Shown here piece after piece: positions 35,546-46,412 of a DNA stretch of 64,000 nucleotides. Location: assembly GCA_903813345.2 (NCBI GenBank), contig CAIIXF020000005.1:12217375-12281374 (forward strand), read 5' to 3'. Within the stretch, counting starts at the first letter, position 1. The number at the start of each line of letters is the position of its first letter. Under the pieces are notes generated by a model. The model saw only the letters and a program-made list of their open reading frames with translations, was not told where the DNA came from and did no database searches. The translations under genes were made by a program, and so were the position numbers. This DNA comes from Owenia fusiformis. Taxonomy: Eukaryota > Annelida > Polychaeta > Sabellida > Oweniidae.

Positions 35546-36089
35546 CAATTTGAAGGGTTTGTAGAAAAAAACGGGTACCGAGTAGTAAATCCTCCATACT
35601 GGGTTCAAACTTGGTACCCGATAACCGGTTGAAAATACCAGGTACCCAAAAAAACGAAAAATACAAATATATAACATAATTAGATCATTAGAAAACGCGT
35701 AAGATTTGTTTTGAATTTACAAAAATGTATGTAACTTCCTTCAAAATTGAGCTAGAAGCTTCATATAAAAAGCATTTTAAGGTTCTTTTCTTCCTCTATC
35801 ATCATGGTCATATTTTCATTGGTTATGGGGGGTGCACCCCCTCCTGGCTACGCAGGCCCGTAAGACACTTTTCTCCAAGGAGGGTGCAGTTTTTACTAAA
35901 GAGAATATGAAATTGTCAATTTTTGCCGCGTAAATCAAATCGCGTAAGTTAGAGGGGGGTTGGTTACTCCCTATATTGGGGCCATTCAGCCTATTTTGGA
36001 GTATCTTCTTGTTTTTAGACTAAATATTGAGTAATTTGGAGAAACACTGGATTAGGGGGAAGGTGCGCTAGAAGGGCATAAATGTTTAC

Positions 36090-37600
36090 ATTCAGTGATT
36101 TCTGGACACTTTAAGGTGTTTTAATCAATAGAATCAATTTAAAGAAATTCAGATTTTTCAATCATTTTCTTCTTAGGGGAGCGGGGGGGGGGCAGCACAG
36201 GAAATTCTACCAATTCAGGATGCTGTCTGATTAAGTCTGAGCACTTTTAATGTGTTTGAGTAAATGAATGCTTTAGTTTTTGGGGTTGGGTGCCAGAAAT
36301 TTTCATGATTTTATTATGTCACTTGGTGACTGTTTAAGTGTCCATACTGTCCAATTGTTTTGTATGGGGTGTGAGGAGACACTCCTCGTAGAAAAATTTA
36401 CACTTTTGAGATGCTATTTGGTGCTTTCTGGGCACTTTCAAAGTATATGAGTCAATAAAAAAAATGGGAATTCTTTTGGGGGTGTCAAAGAAGATGAGAG
36501 GGTGAAATCTGGGGTGCCAGAGGGGGACCAAGTGGTTGTCCCCCAGAAACATTGACAGGGCTGTAAACTTGGGACCATCTAACATGGGGGTAGGTGTGAA
36601 TATTTTCAAAACAAATGCGTGATATATACACATATTTTGTACCAAATGCGTGACATAAACGGCAATCGCGTGCAAAGACCGAACGGAATGCCTTCGCTTT
36701 TTTTCGCCATTCGGTAATTTACTGTGTCGGCATTTCACAAAAAACGATTTTTAAAAACTTCAACAAAATGCGTGATTTGCGTGATATTTGATCAAACACG
36801 CTAAATTGATGTGTGATTTCTATTTTCCCAGCAAATGCGTGACAATCACACCTAATGCGTGAGGGTTGACAGGGTAGCATTGACCATATCAAGGTGCTAC
36901 TTGCAGGCCTGTCAACTTGGGGACACCTAACATGAGTGACTTGCAAATGTTGAACACCTTTGTTCAAATTTTGGACACCTTGGTCCAAATCTGAACATCT
37001 TGGCCACAATTTGAGCACCTTGTTTTCAATTTTATTGCATTTAATCAAATTTTGGAGGGGGGGTAGGTACGAAAATTTCCAATTAACATGCGTGACACAT
37101 ACGGGATTCGCGTGACAAATCCGAACAAATTGCGTTCGGTTTTTTCCGACGTTCGTATTTTTACCGTATCGTCAACATATTTTGAAAAATTTTCTACAGA
37201 AATATTTTTGCGTGACAATTACCAGGTAAAATGCGTATTTGCGTGACATTTTCTGTCACGCAAAAAAAACTGGCGTGACTTCAAATTCTTCAGCAAATGC
37301 GTGACAAATACGCAAATTGCGGGACAGTTGACTGCCCTGTACTTGATGATGTCTGGGCACTTTAAAAGTGTCTGAGACTATACATAAAATAAATTCAGAA
37401 CTTTTCCATTATTTTGTGGGGGGTGTGAGGGCTGGCCCACCCCCCCCCCCAGAAAATTTTACAATTTTGAAATGCTTTTTGGTGCTTTCTGGGCATTTTC
37501 AAAGTGTATGAGTTAATGAAAAAAAGAATTTCAAAAAAAAATTTCAATAAAAAAAAATGTTCAAATTATTTTGGGGGTGTCAAAGGGGGGTGCGGTAACA
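36090..37600. repeat. Diverged tandem repeat with G/C homopolymer runs
   Basis: Units of roughly 110-130 bp with the frame 'TCTGGGCACTTTCAAAGTG...TGAGT..AT' and 'TTTTGGGGGTGTCA' occur near 36100, 36220, 36425, 37350 and 37490. Runs of 8-10 G or C are at 36184-36191 and 37440-37450. Between them, 36600-36870 and 37085-37320 repeat (A)TGCGTGACA about a dozen times. Confidence 0.6.
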
Positions 37601-37755
37601 CCCATCGCACCCCCCCCCATCTGACGGCCCTGCTACACCTATGACATTGTAAGACGTAACAATTTACACTTCAGTGAATGTTTCGTCGAAAATTGGGATA
37701 CTTAAATTATGATTATCCCATAGAACGAAGTTCGGAGGGATATAGGGAACGCCTC

Positions 37756-37830
37756 CGTCCGTCCGTCCGTACGTACGTCCGTCCGTCCGTACGTACGTCC
37801 GTCTGTCCGTCCATCCGTCTGGGCAATAAC
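37756..37830. repeat. CCGT/ACGT tetranucleotide microsatellite
   Basis: Runs of (CCGT)n alternate with ACGT, followed by CTGGGCAATAACTC, a head seen in dispersed marine-invertebrate repeats as I recall them. Confidence 0.85.
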
Positions 37831-37904
37831 TCAAATACCTTTGGCCCGATTTTGTTCATATTTTGTACACATATACCGCAAAATGGCCGCAATTTTAACG
37901 TATT

Positions 37905-38470
37905 TTACTATAACTCGAAAAGTAGTGGAGCGATTTTGTTTATATTTGGTATGTGAATACTAAAAGCATGGCACACTGTCTAATGACACTTTTGGTAGAA
38001 GGTGGCCATTTTTAAAAATGGCCCCATTTTAACGTAATTTACTATAACTTGAAAAGTAGTGAAGCGATTTTGTTCATATTTGATTTGTGAATACTCATGA
38101 GCCTTGCACACTGTCTCATGACACTTCGGATAGTAGGCGGCCATTTTAAAAAATGGCTGTCATTTTACATTTTTTACTATAACTCGAAAAGTAGTGGAGC
38201 GATTTTGTTCATATTTGATATGTGAATACTCTAAGCATGGCACATTGTCTAATAAAACTTTGGGGAGTAGTAAGCCATTTTGAAAAATGGCCACCATTTT
38301 TATGTGTGTTATTTTACAAGTACATGTGTGCGATTTTTCAAAAATTTTATAGGTGGCTTCTTAAAAGCACATTATTTCTTCTGATGACAACTTGGCTAGT
38401 GAGCAACCATTTTGAAAATGGTGGCCTTTCTGGTGTGTTGTTTTATGATATTTGCTATATATTTCGTTTG
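37905..38470. repeat. Tandem repeat of about 133-bp units
   Basis: ACTATAACTCGAAAAGTAGT starts units near 37909, 38040 and 38176, with a degenerate fourth to 38470. Each unit carries a small palindrome CCATTTTTAAAAATGG. Confidence 0.8.
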
Positions 38471-39346
38471 TAAAAATGCCAGCCATTTCTGTTCGATGGG
38501 ATTCGCTACGCTTTGGCGTTGCCGTTGTTCTGGTTAATAATCAAAATCTTACACGTTGCATCATGTAAATTATAACACGTCACCTCTCTGCAAAAGTAAC
38601 GATAGCTATTTACAGATTTAAATCATAATCAAAACAATTCATGCATCAACATACGAACTATTGAAAATAGAGTAAGATTGATTTGTCATGTTCTTCAAAT
38701 CGTCTCACAATGTCATAGGCGTAGCCAGGAGGAGGTTCGATGGTGCGATCGCACCCCCCCCATAACCAATGAAAATATTACCATGATGATAAAGGAAGAA
38801 AAGAGCCTTAAAATGCTTTTTATTTGAAGCTTCTAGCTCAATTTTGAAGGAAGTTACACACATTTTTGTAAATTCAAAACAAATCTTACACGTTTTCTAA
38901 TGATCTTATTATGTTATATATTTGCATTCTTCATTTTTTGGGTACCCGGTTTTTTCGACCATGTAACAAGTTTGAACCCAGCATGGAGGATTTACTACCC
39001 GGTACCTGGTACCCGGTTTTTTCGACCGTGTAACAAGTTTGAACCCAGCATGGAGGATTTACTACCCGGTACCCGGTTTTTTCTCAGTTGTCAGGTTCCT
39101 GTTTATCTAGTTCCAAGACTTCTAGTCCTGAGAGCCTTCAATTAAACCTCATTACATTTCAAAAGTCGAAAAAAATGTGCTAGCCATGAACATATTTCTT
39201 ACCTCAATCTATTCTAAACACCAGCCTAAATGTTCTCTCAAAGCCAAAAGATAATTCAATTTGAAAAACACAGGAACTTTTTCTGTTTTTCAGTTTTGTT
39301 CTCCAAATTGGCTGGTGTGATATTTAAGGCAAGCTATGACATCACA

Positions 39347-42300
39347 ATGGGAATCAAAGCGAGTACGCTAAACTGGTTTGATCAACAGAAACAGCTTTCT
39401 TATAGACCTAAAAAATCTCAGGGTTCATTCACCACTGTGCCTCCTAGATACAATCATAGATGGACAGATCTACATTATGCAGCCAGTCATGGGAATCTGA
39501 GAAGGATTCAAGAAATAATTCATAAAGGAGGTGAGAAGTAGAGCCTCATTCAGATTATGTTCTACTAAGTGTAGGAGTTATTCATAAACTGGAGATATAA
39601 CACCCTAATATTGCATCCTATGTATTTGACGCTATTTAAATTGTAGACCTAATTTGGCAATTTTTATCGATCTACCAAAGCTGTCATATTAAAACAGCCA
39701 TCAAATTATGAGTTTACTTCCAAACAAAATGACTATCCAAATTTGTACATAATTTATTTGACAAATAAGTTGCCTCACTTTTTCTCTTTCTTTTGTACAG
39801 GTACATTTAACATTGATAAGCAAGATTACTATGGCAAAACTGCCCTCTATTGGGCTTGCTACAAAGGCCATAGTGACTGCGTCGAAGAATTGCTCAAGTT
39901 TGGGGCGAAGATCAACATCGTCTGCAGACATGGTGGGACAGCTTTACATGCAGTAGCAGGACTCTATCCTGAATGTGCTAAATTACTTATTCAGGTATAA
40001 ATGATCTAAAATTGTTGAGGTAGTTCCACACTTCTGCAGAAGAAGTTGAAAAACATTTTGGGATATGTCATTTCATTGGGTATGTTGACTTAAAAGTTAA
40101 AGAATTTTAAATTGTGGAGACAAAGGGTATTGTTTTACATTTTCTCTCTGTTGTTGATGTTAAGCTGTAAATTGACACAATTCTTTGCTTCATATGTGGA
40201 TGAATTGCCTTGACTGTAGAACAAGTCAAAGTTGTGATTCAGTTTTGAAATGTTTATGCAACCAGTTTTAAGTGAATTCCAGATAAGTAAAAAATCTGGG
40301 ATCATCAATGAAATCATGTACAATGACCAATAGATTAGATAGAGAGAAAAATGCACATCAGTCTTATATGAATGCCCAAAAAATCATAGTCATCATTATG
40401 ATTTACCATCACAGTGATCTCCCCAGCATTAAAGCAAGTGGGCACTGGATGCACCTGAGATTTTAAAAACAGGCTTACACCCACCTGAAAATCCATTTGC
40501 ACCCACTTGAAAATGAGAAGAATGATGAAAAATGGGCATACTTTTGACTAGTTTTGGTCTGATTTGTAAAAATGAGAATGTCGCACCTTGTTTTGCAATC
40601 CTGTGGAGAACACTGCATCACCACCATTGTTTACAAGAAAGTTTTTTTTCAAAAGTATTTTTTATTGCAGCATGGGGCTGATGTCAATCACACAGACAAG
40701 TGGGGGGTGACTCCAATGTATATTGCTGCCTGCAATGGACAGTTCAGGGTCATAGAATACTTAATAGCAGCAGGTGCAAAGCTTACTTATAAAAACAATG
40801 TAAGTATTCAAGTGTTTTTCATTTTTTAACTATAGTAAAACCTGTAAATCCAAACACCTGGCTAATCCGAACACCTCCCAATCTGAACACTCAATTTTTC
40901 CACCCATTGATTACCACGCATGTTAAAAAACTATTTGACCGGAACAGTCATATTTGAAAAATTAAACTGTCTAATCTAAACACTTTTCATAAAATATCAT
41001 AAAATTGCTCAAATATTTAAAATAAAACACTGATTTGTCATGATATCAGAACTTTGGGAAAAAAACCTTGAATGGTCTCAATCATAATGGGGCTTTCCAC
41101 CATTACTTATTCACTTGATCAGTTGAATCGAATTTTCAAATTACAGGATGCCATAAGGCTATGTGGTCAAAGGAACTATAAATATTTATTGAAAATATGT
41201 TCACATTTCTTCAAAATCTAGGAATTTGGGAATGCCAAAACTTTGAAATGTGAACACTTTCAAATGCTTTTAACTGGTCCCAATGGAGTTAGGATTAGAC
41301 GGATTTTACTGTATTACAACTTGAGAGGTCAAAGGTTAAATGACAACACACTTGTATAATCCGGTAGCTGACAGCTGAACGTTGCATTCGTGAATACAAG
41401 CTCATTCAACGATACCTTCCTTAACTAGCTGGGGACATATCATTCTGCTCTGCTTACCTTGATTAGCCAGATACTCATTCTACTCAGCCTACCTAAATTA
41501 GCCAGATACTCATTCTGCTCAGCCTACTTTAATTCACCAGATACTCATTCTGCTCTGCTTACCTTATATAGCCAGATACTCATTCTGCTCAGCCTACTTT
41601 AATTCACCAGATACTAGTGTTGTCGCGATTAATCGATACATCGCGATATACATCGCCAAAGCTGATTCTGGCGATGCATCGATGTCTGAAACAAAACATC
41701 GATGTTTTAAAAAAAAATTAATTTGCTAAAAATCACCCTTTCTTATCTTATTTTGACCCAAATCGCTTAACTTTCTCATGTCTTATTTCATTTCCCAATG
41801 TTTTCTGATATTATTTCCCTTTAAAACTGTTTTAGCTAGTCGAAATGAAGCATTAATCTAAAAAAATTTACTTTAATTTCACCGTTACTAGAAGTTCCCG
41901 GATGAACCAGCGTTCTGTATTTTAGTGCATTAGCGTTCGGTTTTTCAGTACACTTTTCCCGGACTTTTTCCCGATGTACATCGCGATCTGCATCGATGTT
42001 TACTACTGAAAATTGCCGATGCATCGTAGTACGATTATGGCACATCGCGACAACACTACCAGATACTCATTCTGCTCTGCTTACCTTATATAGCCAGATA
42101 CTCGTTCTGCTCAGCCTACTTTAATTCACCAGATACTCATTCTGCTCTGCTTACCTTAATAAGCCAGATACTCATTCTGCTCTGCTTACCTTAATGAGCC
42201 AGATACTCATTCTGCTCTGCTTACCTTAATTAGCCAGATACTCATTCTGCTCTGCTTACCTTAATTAGCCAGATACTCATTCTGCTCTGCTTACCTTATG

Positions 42301-43442
42301 TAGCCAGATACTCATTCTGCTCTGCTTACCTTATGTAGCCAGATACTCATTCTGCTCTGCTTACCTTATGTAGCCAGATACTCATTCTGCTCTGCTTACC
42401 TTATATAGCCAGATACTCATTCTGCTCAGCCTACTTTAATTCACCAGATACTCATTCTGCTGTGCCTACCTTATTAGCCACAAATAGCCAGATACTCATT
42501 CTGCTCTGCTTACCTTAATAAGCCAGATACTCATTCTGCTCTGCTTACCTTAATGAGCCAGATACTCATTCTGCTCTGCTTACCTTATATAGCCAGATAC
42601 TCATTCTGCTCAGCCTACTTTTATTCACCAGATACTCATTCTGCTGTGCCTACCTTATTAGCCACAAATAGCCAGATACTCATTCTGCCTACCTTAATTA
42701 GCCACTAATAGTCAGATACTCATTCTACTCTGCCTACCTTATTTAGCCAGATACCATTCTGCCCCTGCCTACCTTAATCAGCAAGATTACCCATAATTTA
42801 ATTATGACTACCTTTTTAGCCATATTATTTATTCTACTCCGTCTTTATTACCATAGAATTTACTGGTATCAATCTAATTTGAATGAGTTCCCAAGGAGGA
42901 TTAGCTCCCAGGATCGAAACTCGATATTTTCCAACAATGAAAACATTGAAATGAGTTCCCAATAAAATTAATCCGGTAGCTGACAGTAGAGAGATGCATT
43001 TGCGAATACAAGCTCATTCAAGCCTACTTTAATTAGCCAGATACTCATTCTGCTGTGCCTACCTTAATTAGCCAGATACTCATTCTGCTGTGCCTACCTT
43101 AATTAGCAAGATACCATTCTGCTCTGCCTACCTTAATCAGCAAGATTACTCATTATTTAGTCACGACTACCTTTTTTAGCCATATTATTTATTCTACTTT
43201 GTCTATATTACCATAGAATTTACTGTTTGTTGTTTCAGAAAACTGGAGACATCCCTAAGCCACTGTCTAGCCACAAAGAACTATGTGAACAGCTACAATT
43301 CATCTCTCTAAACCCACCTAGCCTTCAACACCTATGCAGAACTTCAGTTCGACAACACGTGGCAGAGTATCCTATGCAAAAACTGTTGGATTGCCACCTG
43401 CCAAAGCCTATATCAGACTATTTGATACTTTCAGATTTATAG
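39347..43442 (+). CDS. Ankyrin-repeat and SOCS-box protein (ASB family), four coding exons
   Basis: Exons 39347-39530, 39801-39994, 40671-40799 and 43239-43442 join in phase with GT-AG borders into about 236 residues. Ankyrin repeats lie at about 39-71, 72-104, 105-136 and 137-169 ('GKTALYWACYKGHSDCVEEL', 'GVTPMYIAACNGQFRVIEYL'). Residues about 195-236 form a SOCS box, with a BC-box 'SLQHLCRTSV' for Elongin B/C and a 'LPKPISDYLIL' Cullin-box. The family presents substrates to Cullin-5 E3 ubiquitin ligases; substrate unknown. The ATG chosen precedes the ankyrin repeats by 38 residues. An acceptor-like TTTTTCAG just upstream (39286-39293) suggests a 5' UTR exon further left. The third intron (2.4 kb) is filled with repeats. 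Which ASB paralogue is not clear. Confidence 0.85.
40412..40560. repeat. Partial copy of the CAGTGATCTCC repeat family in intron 2
   Basis: Starts CAGTGATCTCCCCAGCATTA and reads as the inverted counterpart of 61840-62013. The other end is not recognisable. Confidence 0.65.
40833..41311. mobile_element. pogo/Tigger-like MITE in intron 3
   Basis: 479 bp between TA (40831-40832) and TA (41312-41313). Ends TAGTAAAACCTGTAAATCC and, inward, CAGTAAAATCCGTCTAATCC. Internal 'TCCAAACACC' / 'TCTGAACAC' repeats. No ORF. Confidence 0.75.
41414..43140. repeat. 35-bp minisatellite in intron 3 of the ASB-type gene
   Basis: Roughly two dozen units of 'CCAGATACTCATTCTGCTCT-GCTTACCTTA'. A flanking block (CCGGTAGCTGACAG...AATACAAGCTCATTCAA) appears before the array (about 41360) and again at about 42972, so a larger segment was also duplicated. 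Three more units follow at 43022-43140. Confidence 0.95.
41615..42058. mobile_element. hAT-type MITE inside the minisatellite
   Basis: A 444-bp element with ends TAGTGTTGTCGCGAT / inward TAGTGTTGTCGCGATGTG, subterminal ATCGAT-rich sequence, and CCAGATAC on both sides (41607-41614, 42059-42066). The flanks lie in the array unit, but only an 8-bp duplication explains their exact abutment. Confidence 0.85.
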
Positions 43443-43506
43443 CTCAGCTAGAAGCATAGATTTGTATTCTTACAGCTCAGCTAGAAGCATAGATTTGTAT
43501 TCTTAC
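43441..43506. repeat. 33-bp direct tandem duplication at the stop codon of the ASB-type gene
   Basis: Two perfect units, 43441-43473 and 43474-43506, starting AGCTCAGCTAGAAGCATAGA. The first begins in the TAG stop. Confidence 0.95.
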
Positions 43507-43663
43507 ATATAAAAATCACAAAATGAATGCGTTTTTTTAACAGAATATATTGATCGCCCCTTGTATAAAATTGTCATTTACTGGTTAAGGTAAAATGGAA
43601 AGCCTTGAACTTAATCTTAGGCACATGAAATGACCAAGCAAATTAGGTGATTTTATAAATGTA

Positions 43664-44164
43664 CAGGGTGTCAAAGAACAATGGCATCACTATCTGCAGC
43701 AAAAACAACTTAATGGTACATGGTATGTCATATATCATCTTAAAGAGAATTTATTTTTGATTTTTTTTGTGAAATATTAGCCTTATATGCAACATTAATG
43801 ATATGTAAACTGTGTGTAATATATCATTTTAAAGAGAATTTATTTTTGATTTTCCTGTGAAATATTAGCCTCATATGCAACAATAATGATGATTTGTAAA
43901 CTGTGTGTCATATATCATCTTAAAGAAAAGTTATTTTTGATTTTCCTGCGAAATATTAGCCTTGTATGCAACAGTAATGATGATATGTAAACTGTGTGTC
44001 ATATATCATCTTATAGAGAATTTACTTTTGATTTTCCTGTGAAATGTTAGCCTTATATGCAACATTAAAATTTTAAATTGGAAAAAACAGCAAAAATAGA
44101 ATATGCTCAGACTAGTATTCTGGGGGTTAAAATTCTGGGAGAGCCATTGTTTTTTGATACCCTG
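43664..44164. mobile_element. Mariner-type MITE with an internal 90-bp tandem array
   Basis: TA at 43662-43663 and 44165-44166; ends CAGGGTGTCAAAGAACAATG / CAGGGTATCAAAAAACAATG. About four 90-92-bp units (43725-44066) start near 'GTCATATATCATCTTAAAG'. It lies in the presumed 3' UTR of the ASB-type gene. Confidence 0.85.
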
Positions 44165-46386
44165 TAAATTGTGTTAGATACAAAAGAAATTGGTGCAATA
44201 TTTAAAAGTTATTTAATATTTTGTAGTATTGAAGGCCTTGATAAAATCCAGATTATTTTAAAAGGAGCTAAAGCCATAAGTCGTAGATTTTTTTTAATGG
44301 CCTGCTGCATCTACAATTTTGGGTAAATAAGAAAACAACCAACATGGCAAACAAGTCCAAATACCATTTATACAAAGTCAAATGATAATCTAAGTGATCT
44401 AAGAGACCATAAAAATAATATTAAATATATATAAATTTATGATAATTGATCTAAATCTATGTAACATTTCTGTTTTATGACAAGTATCTACTTCTTATGG
44501 CCTAATGCGAAATTCTCTATATGGTGTAAACTGATAATTGGGATCTTAACATGCCTCAAAATAACAATTTAGTGCAATATAATACAGACATCAACATATG
44601 ATGTAGGCCTTTTGTTTATCTCCTTTAATGTTGGGAGTACGCTTATGGAGTTGATGTAAAACTATATCTCAGAAATTAAAATGCTGAATCAGTTTTTCTG
44701 ATTACCTAAACACAATGTAACACATTGTTTATATTGAATGAAGAAACTGTCTCTGCAGTTGTAGACAGCTGGTTGTAGGTAGCTTTTACTAAATAGTATT
44801 TTTAATACTAAGAATATATGCTTGTCAAATATTTGAGTAGGTTTAGTTGATGAAGTCCCAGTAAGCTACTGACAGCAAAGAGTCCTTCAAATAAAAACTT
44901 TGTATTCACACAATAGACATTTTCAATAAATTGTGACTTGACTTTGGGAACAAGGAAAGCCGGGCTATGTCATATTTTGCAGGCAGCAACATGAAACATT
45001 TGTAAACAAAATATTGCAAGAAGTCTTTTGAATACAGTATTCGTCGTAAAAAGTGCTTGCCTTCTGAAATATGGTATAGGATATAATGTTGATGTGATTA
45101 CCTCACCGTGGCATATATCATACGGTATTAACTGTAAAAAGCACCCAACCACTTTAAGTGCCCCCTTTACTTCGTTTCTTGGTGTTATAAAATGACTATT
45201 TACTTTTTTATGGCGAATACGGTTTTGAAAGAAAGACAGCATAAAATATATGGCAGGAGTAGGTTTGTCTTTTGGAGGACTCATTGTTGCTTGGGATAGG
45301 ACTGGGACTATCAAAAAATGTATGAGAATGTTTTAAGAAAATCTTTTGAACAGTTATTTGGATTTACCCCAAATGAAATATGCAATGTAATAGGTCTATG
45401 ATTGGCCGAATTATTTTTGAATTGAATTATTGTGTGAAAATGCTCAAGAGATATCATTAGTATAACTACATGTAGTATAATTACAATAATTAGTGTAATA
45501 TTTTGTGCCACTGTAACGAGATAATGGATAGATTTACAAATCTCAAAAAATCTCAATAAAACAAAGATTTTAAAGCTATTATCAAAGCAAATTCCTAATT
45601 TTGACATTTTACAAGCTAAATGTTCAATTTAGCCTATTTGATGGCAATATTAGGGATCATGTCTGAGACTGAGATCAGTTTCAACTTTGTAACCATATGC
45701 CAGAAAAAGTGATTTCTGTAAAATCTGTTAAGTAGAACACCTCTACATGATTATTTTTATCTAAAATGAAATGCTTTCTTTGACATAATGTAAAGGTATT
45801 TATATGCAGATTATGTGTTGCTTTTCAAAGAAGTGTCAGATCCATCATTAGTATATAAATGTATGGTTCAACATGTGAGGCTCAAGTAATCAAATTCTGT
45901 GTTTTGTCTGAATTTGATTAGTCTTTTCATGTTAAAGGAAAAAATTATAAACTTAAATGTATCCTCAAACCTAGCTATCAATACACATAATTTAGTAGGA
46001 GTGTAAAGGAATTAAAAAGGGATGGAGACTGTAAAGTGTTAGGAGCAATCTTCAAAACTGTTTCCATGGCAATTCTATTTCATTTTCTATAAAATTGAAT
46101 TGAGATGTCTGATCAAGTATACAAGTTCTCTAGAAATTAGATATAGCATGGGAGAAAGGAGCAAAAATAGTGTATAAATTGTGATTATTTTTCAGATCTT
46201 GCTCTCATTTCATCTTTATCCCTTCTACTTCTAAGTTCTACTGAGAACAGAATATAGAGTTCTATTATTAATGTTAGGAGATATAATATGGCAAACACTT
46301 GTTTATTTACCTTGGCCTAAGTGAATACTACTCCACATGTATAACTGGTATATATTTTTACAATTGAATAAATAAATAAAATGATT
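44165..46386 (+). other. Presumed 3' UTR and flank of the ASB-type gene
   Basis: No further coding sequence. AATAAA occurs at about 44896, 45556 and, as a doubled signal, at 46368-46381. The last is the strongest candidate end, but a nearer site cannot be excluded. Confidence 0.4.
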
Positions 46387-46412
46387 TTCATTTAAAATGA
46401 TTTCTTTTTATT
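46368..46412. terminator. Convergent poly(A) signals of the two neighbouring genes
   Basis: AATAAATAAATAAAA on the plus strand (46368-46382) faces AATAAA on the minus strand (46407-46412, seen as TTTATT). The ASB-type gene and the long minus-strand gene would end within about 50 bp of each other. Confidence 0.4.

Larger units (their letters stand above)
35563..39084. mobile_element. 3.5-kb block bounded by inverted arms of about 300 bp
   Basis: The left arm (35563-about 35860) and the right arm (about 38717-39084) are inverted copies, outer ends AGAAAAAAMCGGGTACCG, inner ends CTCCTGGCTACGC. The right arm holds a 65-bp unit (GTTTGAACCCAGCATGGAGG...) twice, the left once. Between the arms lie a G-run repeat array, two GCGTGAC-rich segments, a CGTC microsatellite and a 133-bp tandem repeat. 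No transposase found and no target duplication seen, so an ancient composite element or two separate inverted copies are both possible. Confidence 0.5.

Noticed and set aside
36334-37048. Minus-strand ORFs of 134 and 109 codons
   Set aside because: Lie in diverged tandem repeats; no recognised domain.
37678-37956. ORF with RPSVRTYVRPSVRT repeats
   Set aside because: Translation of the CCGT/ACGT microsatellite.
41836-42045. Minus-strand ORF in the hAT MITE
   Set aside because: Short, no transposase motif; the MITE is non-coding.
41414-43140. CRISPR-like regular array
   Set aside because: Units are contiguous 35-bp tandem repeats without unique spacers, in an animal intron.
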